Shown here: piece after piece, positions 9,670 to 19,517 of the stretch
Position numbering within the stretch: position 1 is the stretch's first letter
Layout: each line of letters opens with the position of its first letter
NCBI GenBank assembly: GCA_015057755.1
Contig: SVDR01000003.1
Location: 1 to 64,000 of the forward strand
Length of the DNA: 64,000 nt
Direction of reading: 5' to 3'
Origin: Lachnoclostridium sp.
GTDB taxonomy: Bacteria; Bacillota_A; Clostridia; Lachnospirales; Lachnospiraceae
Translations under genes and position numbers: made by a program
Notes under the pieces: model-generated
Databases searched by the model: none
The model's input: the letters and a program-made list of their open reading frames with translations, nothing else
What the model was told of the DNA's origin: nothing

Positions 9670-10962
9670 CTATCCAACGCGAAGTCTGAACTTCTGGGCC
9701 TCTTTCTCAGAGTCCACCTGCTCGATGTGTGCTCCGAGAAGACGAAGTTTCTCCACGAAATTCTCATAACCACGCTCAATATACTCGATCTCGCTCACAG
9801 TCGTATAACCTTCTGCAGCAAGACCTGCCATAACCAGAGCCGCACCTGCACGAAGGTCCGGAGCCTCAACCTGGGCACCTGTAAACATCTTTACACCTTC
9901 TACAATTGCAACGGAACCTTCCACCTGAATGTTCGCACCCATGCGTGCAAGCTCATCCACGTACTTGAAACGGTTCTCAAAAATGCTCTCTGTTACCACG
10001 CTGGTACCCTCTGCAAGAGCCAGCGCAACAGTCATCTGCGGCTGCATATCTGTCGGGAATCCCGGATACGGCAGTGTCTTGAAGTTCATATGGCGCTGTT
10101 TCGGCTTTCCGACAACACGGATCTCCTCATCAAACTCCACAACTTCACAGCCCATCTCCAGAAGTTTCGCAGAAATCGCCTCCATGTGCTTCGGAATAAC
10201 ATTCTTTACAGTAATGTCTCCGCGGGTGATCGCAGCGCCGCACATAAATGTACCTGCTTCGATCTGGTCCGGAATGATGGAATAAACTGTTCCGTGAAGG
10301 CGTCTTACACCTTTGATACGGATCACGTCTGTACCTGCACCTTTGATATTGGCACCCATGCTGTTTAAGAAGTTAGCAACGTCAACAACGTGCGGTTCTT
10401 TCGCAACGTTCTCCAGGATCGTCTCGCCCTCCGCCATCGCTGCTGCCATCATGATATTGATGGTCGCACCAACAGAAACCACATCCAGATAAATGTGGCT
10501 TCCGATCAGATCGATCGCATGTGCAAGAACTGCGCCGGAAGAGATCGTTACATCCGCACCTAATGCACGGAAACCTTTTAAATGCTGGTCGATCGGACGG
10601 CTTCCGATCGTGCATCCGCCCGGAAGCGGAACTTCCGCACTCTTATATTTGCCCAGCAGTGCGCCAATAAAATAATAAGACGCACGGATCTTTCTCATAT
10701 GCTCATCTTCTACGGTTACGGCGTGAATCTCTTTTGCATTGATCTTAACCGTATGGCGATCCAGTCGATCAACCTTCGCACCAAGATGGCAGATCGCCTC
10801 GATCAGCGCATTGATATCGCTGACATCCGGCAGATTTTCCACGATAACATCATCGTCTGTCATAATGGCTGCTGCCAGGATTCCCAGGGCTGCGTTCTTG
10901 GCTCCGCCGATCACAACTTCGCCAACAAGGGGATTTCCGCCCTTCATAATGTACTGCTTCAT
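9670..10962 (-). CDS. murA: UDP-N-acetylglucosamine 1-carboxyvinyltransferase
   Basis: A 430-residue cytosolic enzyme for the first committed step of peptidoglycan precursor synthesis: it adds enolpyruvate to UDP-GlcNAc. The N-terminal IGGAKNAAL motif (about 18-26) and the catalytic loop LPGGCTIGSRPIDQHL are clear. The active-site Cys, at about residue 117, is the fosfomycin target, so this copy should be fosfomycin-sensitive at that position. The C-terminal ERGYENFVEKLRLLGA motif is present. Many Firmicutes have two murA paralogues; only one is in this window. The start follows AGAGGTG. Confidence 0.98.
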   Translation of the reverse strand: MKQYIMKGGNPLVGEVVIGGAKNAALGILAAAIMTDDDVIVENLPDVSDINALIEAICHLGAKVDRLDRHTVKINAKEIHAVTVEDEHMRKIRASYYFIGALLGKYKSAEVPLPGGCTIGSRPIDQHLKGFRALGADVTISSGAVLAHAIDLIGSHIYLDVVSVGATINIMMAAAMAEGETILENVAKEPHVVDVANFLNSMGANIKGAGTDVIRIKGVRRLHGTVYSIIPDQIEAGTFMCGAAITRGDITVKNVIPKHMEAISAKLLEMGCEVVEFDEEIRVVGKPKQRHMNFKTLPYPGFPTDMQPQMTVALALAEGTSVVTESIFENRFKYVDELARMGANIQVEGSVAIVEGVKMFTGAQVEAPDLRAGAALVMAGLAAEGYTTVSEIEYIERGYENFVEKLRLLGAHIEQVDSEKEAQKFRLRVG

Positions 10963-11092
10963 ACTGCACCTCTATATATCGAATCAACAAATTCCACTGC
11001 AAACGGAATTCTATCTAATTTCAGAATTTTGGTTATACTTTGACGAATAAATTATAACACACTCTCACTATTTGTAAAGCATGGTTTTTCCT

Positions 11093-13585
11093 TTATTTTT
11101 CAGAAATAAAACAAATAAAGTCATTTCCTGCCTTTTCAAATCGCTCTTTTGCAGTTTCAAGGGCAATAGTTTCAGACTGTTCAGAAATTGGATCCCAAAT
11201 TCGCACATGTCCCTGATCATACCCGGTCAGATACTGGTATCTTCCATATCCGGTGTTTATCAGAACCGGCTGGTTCTGTCCCACAAAATAGAGAATCTGA
11301 TTCAGCGCAGTTCCCGAAGCATCCAAAGCCAGACCGTCTTCAAAACTGCGGCTGACACCGGTAAACCGTTCTTTTTTCTGCTCAAACTGCTTTACAGCAC
11401 CCTGAACATCTCTCATAAAATAGGCATTCGGTTTGTTGATACGGCTCCAGATCGGTTTATTGGAACCGACTGACACAAATCCCATATTATCATATGCTGT
11501 CTGAACCGCATCCGCAAAATCTGTAAAAATACCGAGACAGCGTCCGCGTCCATATGCATAAAACTCGGTCGCCTCAGATTCCGCCTGCCCGTCATAAGAC
11601 AGATTGAGAACACGTTCGCCTCCGAATACTATTTTTTTCGGTAAGACACGTTTTATCTTTTGGTTCGAGGAAATTTCCTTTCCTAACTGAACAAAATATG
11701 TTCTTCCCTTTACATCCGAAGCATACCAGCCGATCTCATCCGTTCTCTTCGGCACGGTCTCCACGTTACAGATCAGCGTATCCTCCGACACCTCCGCAAA
11801 GAATCCATTGACACGGTCGCGGACTCTTGTAATATGGATTCTGCTTTCATCGACCTTCACATCACGGATATAATATCCGCTCTTTTCATAGTGCATCGCC
11901 GGCTCCATCGTCTCATCCACGATCTCCAGAGACTTCAGATAAAGTCCTATCACACGGTCTCCGACGCTCATATAATCTCCGGAATTGCCGATTCCGTAAA
12001 CACAGTCATTTCCGACAAATCCCAGGATCCGGTAAGAATCACCTTTTCCATCGCCAATCTGTGTCTTGCTTCCGGTATCCAGGTCCATGATGTGCAGCAT
12101 TTTTGAATCATAGAGGCCGGTATTTTCCTGCCATGCAATTCTGGAAGAATCCGCACTGACGGAAAAATGCTCTGTGCTGAGTCCGGACGCCACAACCACG
12201 TACTCGTAGCTGGTCATATCGACTCCATAAACAAAGCCATTTAAATAGAAATAAAAATTACCATTGTCTCCCTTATACGCCAACTGTCCGATATCGGCTG
12301 CCAGCTCCTCATACTGCATGGAAACCGGGAAGAAAAACTTCTCCTCCAGCGTATTGTCATCTGCATGATAACAATGATAAGAAACACCGGTCCGACCTTC
12401 ATTCGTTCCGCGGTTCATATATCCGTAAACCAGAAAATCAATATCACCGTTTTCCTCTACCCGCAGAACCTCAATGTCATGGCGGTCTTCATATGCTCTC
12501 ACGTCCAGCGCTCCGTCTTCATCCGTGTCAGCAAAGGAAAATACCAGTGTAATGGTTCCATCCTGAGTATTATAAGACCAGAGTTCGCGGTTATTCACAA
12601 ATGTCACAAACCGGCTGTCAGAACTTTTTACCGTATACAGGTCTTCACCATCTGAGATGCCCAGAAGAATGCGTTTTCCAGAGAAACAATCGCGGTCTCC
12701 CGTAAACACCTCGTTCATCCTGCGCTCATAATCCATCATGTAAATACGCTGACTGGTCCATTTCATCGTGAAATTCTCAGTTACTGTATACAGTTCAATT
12801 CCGGTTGCTTCATCCACTCTGGTAACTTCATATTTCAGCTCCACATTGGCCACATCGCCGTCCAGCTCTTTCAGCATCATGTGCGGTTCCGAGCTCCGTT
12901 CGATCCCCATAGTGCCCCATGTCATCTGATTGAAGTTATTTTTCAGTGTCACAACACCAAAGCTGCTGTTGTCAGCACTTGGAGATGTCTCCATGTACAT
13001 CGTCAGATCCTGCGCTGATTCATAATGGAACGTCTTCTGAGAAAACTCCGTCGCAAACGCCAGCATATCCATGGCGTGAGCGCTGTCTGTGTCCAGAATT
13101 CTGGAATAATACCACACTTCGGATCCATCCTTCATATTCAGACGGATACCAAGCTGATATTCGGTTTCTTCTTCGATCAGATTCTGAATCGGTAAAACAG
13201 CCGTAATGCGGCCGTTTTCTTTGCTCCAGTCTTCCACTTCCGTGCGTTCGATCAGATGTGTCACATCCAGACTCCGGATCTCATAGCCCATACCTTTGAC
13301 ATCATCAGCTTCCTCGACCGTTACCGTAAGCCTCCGGTCTTCCGGAAGCACAAGCAGGCTGTCACGTTCCGCTGCCACCGTCTTTTTCTCACGGTGTCCC
13401 AATAACGGTGCCATTGTGATCTCTCCCATCTCCGGATACACGATCGGAAGCGTCGCATCCTCCATGGCAGTGTAAGTGATCTGCTCACCATTTTCCTCTG
13501 TCCGGCCCATCGGCCACATAAAATAAACAACTGCCGCAATCAGAAATACGGCAGACAATACTGCAATCTTTTTTCCCGTTTTCAT
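11093..13585 (-). CDS. Large membrane-anchored extracellular protein, degenerate C39-like C-terminus
   Basis: An 830-residue protein of unknown function. Residues 5-24 (IAVLSAVFLIAAVVYFMWP) form one N-terminal membrane anchor, so the rest should be outside the cell. The middle (about 250-560) is rich in short beta-strand-like segments with TYSEE-type repeats and reads like a propeller or beta-sandwich. The last 190 residues contain LGIFTDFADAVQTAYD and VLINTGYG...YLTGYDQGHVRIWDP, resembling C39-type cysteine-peptidase-like folds. The usual catalytic His-before-TGYD is replaced by Tyr, so it is probably inactive. A 129-residue partner gene lies 28 bp upstream. Confidence 0.8.
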   Translation of the reverse strand: MKTGKKIAVLSAVFLIAAVVYFMWPMGRTEENGEQITYTAMEDATLPIVYPEMGEITMAPLLGHREKKTVAAERDSLLVLPEDRRLTVTVEEADDVKGMGYEIRSLDVTHLIERTEVEDWSKENGRITAVLPIQNLIEEETEYQLGIRLNMKDGSEVWYYSRILDTDSAHAMDMLAFATEFSQKTFHYESAQDLTMYMETSPSADNSSFGVVTLKNNFNQMTWGTMGIERSSEPHMMLKELDGDVANVELKYEVTRVDEATGIELYTVTENFTMKWTSQRIYMMDYERRMNEVFTGDRDCFSGKRILLGISDGEDLYTVKSSDSRFVTFVNNRELWSYNTQDGTITLVFSFADTDEDGALDVRAYEDRHDIEVLRVEENGDIDFLVYGYMNRGTNEGRTGVSYHCYHADDNTLEEKFFFPVSMQYEELAADIGQLAYKGDNGNFYFYLNGFVYGVDMTSYEYVVVASGLSTEHFSVSADSSRIAWQENTGLYDSKMLHIMDLDTGSKTQIGDGKGDSYRILGFVGNDCVYGIGNSGDYMSVGDRVIGLYLKSLEIVDETMEPAMHYEKSGYYIRDVKVDESRIHITRVRDRVNGFFAEVSEDTLICNVETVPKRTDEIGWYASDVKGRTYFVQLGKEISSNQKIKRVLPKKIVFGGERVLNLSYDGQAESEATEFYAYGRGRCLGIFTDFADAVQTAYDNMGFVSVGSNKPIWSRINKPNAYFMRDVQGAVKQFEQKKERFTGVSRSFEDGLALDASGTALNQILYFVGQNQPVLINTGYGRYQYLTGYDQGHVRIWDPISEQSETIALETAKERFEKAGNDFICFISEK

Positions 13586-13613
13586 TCGGTCTCTTCCTTA
13601 CTTCTTCTGTATA

Positions 13614-14003
13614 TCATTGCCTGCTGACAGGCATATTATTCCTCTCACGTCTGCGGAGCATTTCATGCAGCACCATGAGCATCACGATATCCTCATTTGT
13701 CATGTTTCCCTGCTCTCCTGCATTTCTCATAATCCTGTTCCGCATTCCATATAACCATTCCCGATCCGGCCATTCATCATAAATCGCACTGCCCGGACCG
13801 TCATTCCGGTCAAATTCTTCCTCCACAAACCGCTGCCAGTTTCTCGTATTCAGCGGATACAGACCGCGAATATATTCATATTCCGCCTGCATTCTCCGTC
13901 TGCCGTCCCATTCTCCCGGCCAGTTCTGCCGAAACTCCCGGTTGTAGATCCAATATGGCTCATTCTCATATTTCTGCGGATAACCGCGATACACCATTTC
14001 CAT
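13614..14003 (-). CDS. Hypothetical protein rich in Trp, Tyr and Arg
   Basis: A 129-residue protein I do not recognise. It has no signal peptide or membrane helix. It is unusually rich in aromatic and arginine residues (for example YRGYPQKYENEPYWIYNREF) and ends in a charged helix (MLRRRERNN). The ATG has GAGGAGCGGG upstream. It precedes the 830-residue surface protein by 28 bp in the same direction, so the two are likely co-expressed; a role together is only inference. Confidence 0.75.
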   Translation of the reverse strand: MEMVYRGYPQKYENEPYWIYNREFRQNWPGEWDGRRRMQAEYEYIRGLYPLNTRNWQRFVEEEFDRNDGPGSAIYDEWPDREWLYGMRNRIMRNAGEQGNMTNEDIVMLMVLHEMLRRRERNNMPVSRQ

Positions 14004-14082
14004 AAAAATTCCCGCTCCTCATACAGAAATCCTGTTAGGATATACTATGCAGAAAAGAGCGGGAACGTTAATTCCTAAAAAC

Positions 14083-15003
14083 CTAAAAAAGCTTTTCCGG
14101 ATATACACCGTCGTCGATCAGTTTGCGGATCGCTGCAACAACTGTCGGCTTATCCTCTTTATAAGTCACACCAAACCATTTATCCGGAGTTTCCAGGAGG
14201 CGTACTTTCGCTTTGTTCTCGCGGATACACTGATCCACGATTGTCGGAAGCAGATACTCCGATCTCAGATCTCCTTCTTTTACATTTGCAAGAAACTTCG
14301 GAAATCCCTGCTCCAGCTCCTCGAGGAAAGAAACCGGAAGTCCGAACATATTCATGGAAACATGTTGATTGGCACTTACAAACGTCGGCTCTCCCTCTTT
14401 GGTAACCGCATGCATCCGGTCACTCTGGCGATAAATTTCATATGTTTCCGTTACTTTTTTCAGATAACCGTTTCGATCTACCTCGCAGATTCCACGGGTT
14501 ACTCCTCCATTTTCACTGAGTGTATTGGCCAGTACAAAACCGGCCATGCACATCTTCATCCTGTCTCCGTCCTCATCCATCTCGTTTACCATATACTCAT
14601 GGAGTCTCTTAAAGCCCTCTTTTCCATAGTAATCGTCTGCATTGATCACAAGGAACGGTTCATGGATCACGTTTTTCGCTGATAAAATTGCCTGACCGGT
14701 ACCCCACGGTTTTGTTCTTCCGTCCGGTACAGAAAAACCTTCCGGAAGGTCGTCAATGGACTGAAATGCATATTCAACATTGGCAATCTTTTCAATACGA
14801 TTGCCGATAATTTCTCTAAAATCTGCCTCAATATCCTTTCGGATAATAAATACGATCTTATCAAAACCTGCTTCCAAGGCATCATAAATGGAGTAGTCCA
14901 TAATAATCTCACCGTTTGGTCCGACCGGCTCCAACTGTTTGATGCCGCCGCCAAAACGACTTCCGATACCGGCCGCCATGATGACTAAGGCTGTTTTTTT
15001 CAT
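14083..15003 (-). CDS. Sugar-phosphate nucleotidyltransferase family protein
   Basis: A 306-residue cytosolic protein with the NTP_transferase fold. The N-terminal signature is MAAGIGSRFGGGIKQLEPVG (about residues 9-28), carrying the Gly-rich NTP loop, and the metal-binding DDYYG lies near 122-126. Families with this fold activate sugars (glucose-1-P, mannose-1-P) with UTP, CTP or GTP. The exact sugar is unclear, and the standard signature lysine pattern is slightly altered, so it may be a divergent member. The ATG follows AGGAGG. It is an isolated gene among secreted-protein genes. Confidence 0.88.
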   Translation of the reverse strand: MKKTALVIMAAGIGSRFGGGIKQLEPVGPNGEIIMDYSIYDALEAGFDKIVFIIRKDIEADFREIIGNRIEKIANVEYAFQSIDDLPEGFSVPDGRTKPWGTGQAILSAKNVIHEPFLVINADDYYGKEGFKRLHEYMVNEMDEDGDRMKMCMAGFVLANTLSENGGVTRGICEVDRNGYLKKVTETYEIYRQSDRMHAVTKEGEPTFVSANQHVSMNMFGLPVSFLEELEQGFPKFLANVKEGDLRSEYLLPTIVDQCIRENKAKVRLLETPDKWFGVTYKEDKPTVVAAIRKLIDDGVYPEKLF

Positions 15004-15108
15004 GTTTTATCCTCCTGTGTACACAAATCTCCTTTGTGCCAGTTTCATCATAGCACATTCAGAATCGTATTGCAATCAACAGAACCGCTAAGGATGTTTA
15101 CGAAATTC

Positions 15109-15525
15109 TTAACTGAATCTTCCCATCAGCTTTGCCAGCGGAGAAACCACATCCGAAAGATCCTGGATTGCCTGATTGAGACTGTCAATATCGATGGAAT
15201 TGATCTGCTCCAGCGCCTTCTGGATTCCTTCTTCGCTGTTGATCGCCAGTTTATCCACATGGTCTACCAGTGCTGCCAGATCTGCCTCTGTCAACTGGTT
15301 GGAAATCTGACCAAGATCCTCTGCCACAGCTCCGATCGTCTGAAGCGACCGCTGTGCAGTCGGAACCACACTCTTATACGCAAAAAGTACCGCACAGAAA
15401 ACTCCCACACAGCACAATGCCATCACTATCGTCATCAGATACTGGCGCTTTGCATATTTCTCCTGTCTGCGTTCACTCTCTTCAATCTTAGTTAACAGTT
15501 CTTCTAAGTTTCTGTTTTCTTCCAT
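15109..15525 (-). CDS. Small single-pass membrane protein with coiled coil
   Basis: A 138-residue protein. Residues 1-28 are charged and helical (LEELLTKIEESERRQEKYAK), residues 29-50 form one membrane helix (LMTIVMALCCVGVFCAVLFAY), and the remainder is an amphipathic helix with heptad-like hydrophobics. No enzyme motif is visible. Overall it looks like a DUF948-type membrane-anchored coiled-coil protein, but I cannot confirm that. AAGGAGG precedes the ATG. It lies 25 bp downstream of the reading frame's neighbour at 15551 on the same strand. Confidence 0.75.
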   Translation of the reverse strand: MEENRNLEELLTKIEESERRQEKYAKRQYLMTIVMALCCVGVFCAVLFAYKSVVPTAQRSLQTIGAVAEDLGQISNQLTEADLAALVDHVDKLAINSEEGIQKALEQINSIDIDSLNQAIQDLSDVVSPLAKLMGRFS

Positions 15526-15550
15526 ATGCGTTCCTCCTTACTTCTAAGTG

Positions 15551-17122
15551 TTACGGTAACTGACTGTTCAAAATACGGAAATCATCTGCCAGCTCCTGTT
15601 CCTCGCCACGAGTTCCGTAAATCCTTCCATACTGTTCATATGTATATACACGAATATCGTCCAATCTGACTCCGCGATTTGTGCGGATCTTCAGATCGTA
15701 TTCTCCCGACCATGGAAAACTCATGGTGTAAATGCCTGCCTTTTGTACAGCCACGCGCTTTGTCGTCTTGCCGAGCGTCACTTCCAGACTTGCATATCCT
15801 GCCGTCGGTTCCGCCCAGAATTCTACCTGAATTTCTTCCGCATATCCTAAACGTCCTGTGAGCCTCTGTGTGATCATGCCGTTCTTTGCAAGCACTGCTT
15901 TACGGTCTCCGTCAATCTCCTGCACCATATCATTGCCGCCATATCCCCAGCCTGTAAAATCCAGTCCGAACTGGCCGTTGTATACACAGTTGTTGACATA
16001 ATTCCGATACACCCAGAGTCCGTATCCCATGGTACTCTTCTGCAATGCAGGAGCCAGTCCCCGCACGTAATCGTCCACCTCATCCTCCAGCACCTGTGTG
16101 TTGTGGGAAAATTCTGCTGTTGTATCCATATATAACAACTGTTCCGCATATAATTTCTTTCCGCTGAGTGTCTCCAGAGAAGTCAGCGTCCGGTCAGCTG
16201 CTGCCAGCGCCGTTGCTGCGCTGATCCGGTCATACTCATTTTTCTGCCCCATGGACACACTGTACATCAGAGCGCTGTACTCCGCTCCCTGACACGGGTA
16301 AGTGGCATGATGAGAATAATAATACGTTCCCTCCGGTGCATAGATCGGATCACCGTCTGCACGAACTTCCATGGAAATGCCTGGAAATACCGTCTGGGTT
16401 TCTGCAAGAAATTCATTCAGAAACTGGTCATAGTATTCGAAAAATAATGCTGCCTCCGGACTCTTTCGCTCCGGAATCGCAATCTCTCCTTCATACCCAC
16501 GCGCATGCATAAACTCTGTAAACCCACACTCCTGCGCCAGAGTCACACGTTCTTCCTGTGTAAGATTTCTTCCCATATTATGAACATAGTCCCAGAAATC
16601 TTCCCAGGTGATAAATCCGCTGTGGAAATTCGCATGGGAGGCTGCCGCCTGATAAATGGACTCACTGTATCTCAGCCACATCGCCCGGTCCTCACTGCCT
16701 TTTTTTGTAACACCGGCAAATCTGGACGGAAGTTCTGACGGTCCGTAATAATCCCACGTATATCCAATTCGCAGCGTTACCCAGAGTCCATGTTCTTCTG
16801 CGCAGGTCATAACCTTATGGAGCTTATCAAATGCTGCCTGATTCCATTCCTCTTTCTCGTTTTCCGGATGAAATTCCCTCCAAGGGATTACCAAAATAAT
16901 GCTGTTGAAGCCGTCTGCTTTGATCTTGGCAAAATTTGCAGACATATTTTCATCTTCACTGCCCCAGTAGTTGATCGGCCATTCATCTCCAAAATATGTG
17001 ACGGATTTTAAATAAGCAGGCTTCTCCGCCGCATAAACGGTTTTCTGTCCGGACAGACCGGCAAAGGCTCCCAGCATGCAGGCTGTCAACGCCAGTGTTG
17101 TCACTGTTTTTCTTATGTTCAT
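15551..17122 (-). CDS. Secreted glycoside-hydrolase-like TIM-barrel protein
   Basis: A 523-residue exported protein. I start it at 17122 because AGGAG sits 10 nt upstream and the product then begins with a signal peptide (MNIRKTVTTLALTACMLGAF, cleavage near VYA-AEK). The first 330 residues read as a clan-A-type barrel: FNSIILVIPWREFHP, a long HGLWVTLRIGYTWDYYG strand, and a candidate acid in ITWEDFWDY. The last 120 residues (FWAEPTAGYASLEVTLG...) form a beta-rich carbohydrate-binding-like module. I cannot place it in a GH family; polysaccharide breakdown is inference. Confidence 0.8.
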   Translation of the reverse strand: MNIRKTVTTLALTACMLGAFAGLSGQKTVYAAEKPAYLKSVTYFGDEWPINYWGSEDENMSANFAKIKADGFNSIILVIPWREFHPENEKEEWNQAAFDKLHKVMTCAEEHGLWVTLRIGYTWDYYGPSELPSRFAGVTKKGSEDRAMWLRYSESIYQAAASHANFHSGFITWEDFWDYVHNMGRNLTQEERVTLAQECGFTEFMHARGYEGEIAIPERKSPEAALFFEYYDQFLNEFLAETQTVFPGISMEVRADGDPIYAPEGTYYYSHHATYPCQGAEYSALMYSVSMGQKNEYDRISAATALAAADRTLTSLETLSGKKLYAEQLLYMDTTAEFSHNTQVLEDEVDDYVRGLAPALQKSTMGYGLWVYRNYVNNCVYNGQFGLDFTGWGYGGNDMVQEIDGDRKAVLAKNGMITQRLTGRLGYAEEIQVEFWAEPTAGYASLEVTLGKTTKRVAVQKAGIYTMSFPWSGEYDLKIRTNRGVRLDDIRVYTYEQYGRIYGTRGEEQELADDFRILNSQLP

Positions 17123-17199
17123 CAATGTTAACTCCTGATGTTCTTTCGTGATATTTCTGATTTTATTATAGCACACCCTTGCCATAAGAAAAAGCAAAA

Positions 17200-17250
17200 C
17201 AGCAAAAGACCGCGGAACGGTCGCTTTCGCTTCCCTTCCGCGGTCTCTTA
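17200..17250 (-). terminator. Strong terminator after the second M20 gene
   Basis: AGACCGCGGAA (17207-17217) pairs perfectly with TTCCGCGGTCT (17236-17246), and the minus-strand tail TTTTGCTGTTTT follows. It ends the minus-strand M20 gene that stops at 17293. Confidence 0.9.
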
Positions 17251-17292
17251 TGTATCTGCGCCGTATCGCAGCTTACTTTTTTATAGAATGAA

Positions 17293-18741
17293 TTAAGCCT
17301 TTGTCATACCAATTGCTCTCGGTTTGCAGCCATCCGGAATCGGGCAAAGGTAACCGTCAGCGCCTACCGCCTCATCAAACTCTGCTTTTGCTTCTACAAG
17401 GATTTCCGGATCTTCGATCAGGTCGATCGCTGTACCAGCCATTGTCTTCGCAGCGTAGATCAGACCTTTGTGAGCCAAACCGCTCTTACCCTGTGCTACG
17501 ATCTGCCAGGAGTGACCCGGAGTACCTGCTGCCCATGTGGTTACGTAAGCCTGAGCAGTCGGGCAGTTCCAGCTTACATCACCAACGTCTGTAGAACCGA
17601 AGCCCTGGATACCTCTCTCGTGGAACGGTAAAACGAATGTGTAAAGAGTCTCGCCCTTATGGGAAGCGATCTCCTGCTTATCTGCCTTTGTATCATACTC
17701 TTTCACGAACTTGTCGATAGACTCGTACGGTTTCGCTGTGGATTCGTGGATTGCTTTTGCAAGAGCCATCTCTTCCTCTGTATATTCCGGAGAACCGATC
17801 TCGTGGAGGTTTTCCCAAATCTTCTTCGCAATAACTCTGTTGCTGATCAGGTTGGAGCAGCCTTTTACGAAGTCGATCTCAACTCTGGTCTCTGTCATAT
17901 GAGCTGCACCCTCTGCGATCTTATTTACACGCTGGTAAATCTCCTCAACCTGTGCGTTTCTCGGTGCACGGATCAGATAAAGAACTTCTGCGTACGGCTG
18001 TACTACGTTCGGAGAATAGCCGCCTGTATTTGTGATCGCATAGTGGATTCTTGCTTCCGGAATTACGTGCTCACGTAAGAACTGAACACCCATGTTCATA
18101 AGCTCAAGAGCATCGAGAGCGGATCTTCCAAGATGCGGAGCGCCGCCTGCATGTGCACTTGTACCGTAGAACTTATAAGCTACCTGATAGTTTGCAAGGG
18201 AGCTTCCTGTATCGGCTCTGTTCATGTCGCCCGGATGCCATGTGATCGCTGCATCAAGACCATCAAATGCGCCGCCTTTTGCCATGAACGCTTTACCGGA
18301 ACCGCCTTCTTCACCCGGACATCCGAAGTAAATAACTGTACCTGATTTGCCTGTCTCCTGTAAATATTTCTTCACGCCCATCGCTGCGGAAAGAGCTGCT
18401 GTACCTAACATATTGTGACCGCAGCCATGTCCCGGAGCGCCGGAGTTAAATGCCTGTTTCTCTGCGATGCCTGCAACCTGGTTAAGACCGGAAAGAGCAT
18501 CGTACTCGCCAAGGAAGCCGATCACCGGTTTACCGGAACCGAATGTTCCTTTAAATGCAGTCGGAACATCTGCAATACCTTCTTCTACTTCAAAACCTTC
18601 TTTTCTTAAAAGGTCGCAAAGAACTTTCATGGACTTTGTCTCTAAAAATGCAGTCTCAGCGCAATCCCAGATAATATCACTCGCCTCGAGGATTTCTGCT
18701 GCAGTATTGTCAATTTCATTCCAAGCAATCTGTTTTCCCAT
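17293..18741 (-). CDS. M20-family amidohydrolase (AbgB-like)
   Basis: A 482-residue cytosolic hydrolase, similar to the AbgB subunit that splits p-aminobenzoyl-glutamate. The start at 18741 (MGKQIAWNEID) has AAAGGTG at a normal distance; an ATG 6 bp earlier is too close. Signatures: GFLGEYDALSGLNQ (about 76-89), GHGCGHNMLGTAAL (about 103-116), and FYGTSAHAGGAPHLGRSALD (about 190-209), holding metal ligands and the lid-domain His. It is related to but clearly distinct from the M20 gene at 6.8 kb. A strong terminator follows. Confidence 0.93.
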   Translation of the reverse strand: MGKQIAWNEIDNTAAEILEASDIIWDCAETAFLETKSMKVLCDLLRKEGFEVEEGIADVPTAFKGTFGSGKPVIGFLGEYDALSGLNQVAGIAEKQAFNSGAPGHGCGHNMLGTAALSAAMGVKKYLQETGKSGTVIYFGCPGEEGGSGKAFMAKGGAFDGLDAAITWHPGDMNRADTGSSLANYQVAYKFYGTSAHAGGAPHLGRSALDALELMNMGVQFLREHVIPEARIHYAITNTGGYSPNVVQPYAEVLYLIRAPRNAQVEEIYQRVNKIAEGAAHMTETRVEIDFVKGCSNLISNRVIAKKIWENLHEIGSPEYTEEEMALAKAIHESTAKPYESIDKFVKEYDTKADKQEIASHKGETLYTFVLPFHERGIQGFGSTDVGDVSWNCPTAQAYVTTWAAGTPGHSWQIVAQGKSGLAHKGLIYAAKTMAGTAIDLIEDPEILVEAKAEFDEAVGADGYLCPIPDGCKPRAIGMTKA

Positions 18742-18916
18742 CTTCATATCACCTTTCTTAAATAAAACATTGAACGGTCACATTTTGCTGACATTTTTCC
18801 GTCAACACAAATATTTTACCATTTTGCTCCAATAGCGTCAATATTTTTTAGACATTTTAACAAAGATATGTGAAAATTTTATAGAATGTTTCATCATTTT
18901 ATACAGAAAGAATCTC

Positions 18917-18945
18917 TTGCGCTTTTATATAAGGAATGTTATAAT
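18917..18945 (+). promoter_or_regulatory. Sigma-A-type promoter for the 151-residue membrane protein
   Basis: TTGCGC (18917-18922) and TATAAT (18940-18945) are separated by 17 bp. Transcription would begin about 55 bp before the start codon at 19007. Confidence 0.65.
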
Positions 18946-19006
18946 CTACAAAGTGGTGTCTTGTCTCAAGACAAAGACGAATGTGGAAAATATTGGAGGT
19001 TATTTC

Positions 19007-19462
19007 ATGAACACTTTTCTGAATGTACTCCTGATCATTGTCATTGTGGCGGCAATCGTTCTGGGTATTATGTACTACTTCGGTAGAAAGATGGAAAAAC
19101 GTCAGGTAGAACAGCAGTCTATGATCGACGCTGCGAAGCAGACAGTTACGATTATGGCTATCGACAAAAAGAAGATGAAGATGTCCGAATCCGGTATGCC
19201 GCAGGAAGCGATCGACGCCGTTCCGTGGTATGCAAGACGCATGAAAGTGCCGGTAGTAAAAGTAAAGATCGGTCCGAAGATCATGACTATGCTTGCTGAT
19301 GAGAAAGCATTCTTACAGCTTCCGTTAAAGACAGAAGCAAAGGTAGTGATCAGCGGTCTCTACATAACAGATGTTAAGAGCGCCCGCGGCGGTCTTATCC
19401 CGCTTCCGAAAAAGAAAACAATCGGTCAGCGTATCACAGGTATCTTCAAAAAAGATAAATAA
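19007..19462 (+). CDS. Small membrane-anchored protein of unknown function
   Basis: A 151-residue protein. I start it at 19007 because TTGGAGG lies 7 nt upstream; an earlier in-frame ATG at 18917 falls inside the promoter. Residues 3-24 (TFLNVLLIIVIVAAIVLGIM) are a membrane helix, followed by a cytoplasmic basic segment. The body is a small, Lys-rich domain with strands (VPVVKVKIGPKIMTMLADEK) and a basic tail (FKKDK). I recognise no family function. Its own promoter and terminator make it a single-gene unit. Confidence 0.85.
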   Translation: MNTFLNVLLIIVIVAAIVLGIMYYFGRKMEKRQVEQQSMIDAAKQTVTIMAIDKKKMKMSESGMPQEAIDAVPWYARRMKVPVVKVKIGPKIMTMLADEKAFLQLPLKTEAKVVISGLYITDVKSARGGLIPLPKKKTIGQRITGIFKKDK

Positions 19463-19469
19463 GAAACAG

Positions 19470-19512
19470 CAAAATCCGCAATTGGCATTCAGCCGCTTGC
19501 GGATTTTTTATT
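19470..19512 (+). terminator. Rho-independent terminator
   Basis: AAATCCGCAA (19472-19481) pairs with TTGCGGATTT (19497-19506), followed by TTTTATTATTG. It ends the preceding plus-strand gene. Confidence 0.9.
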
Positions 19513-19517
19513 ATTGT

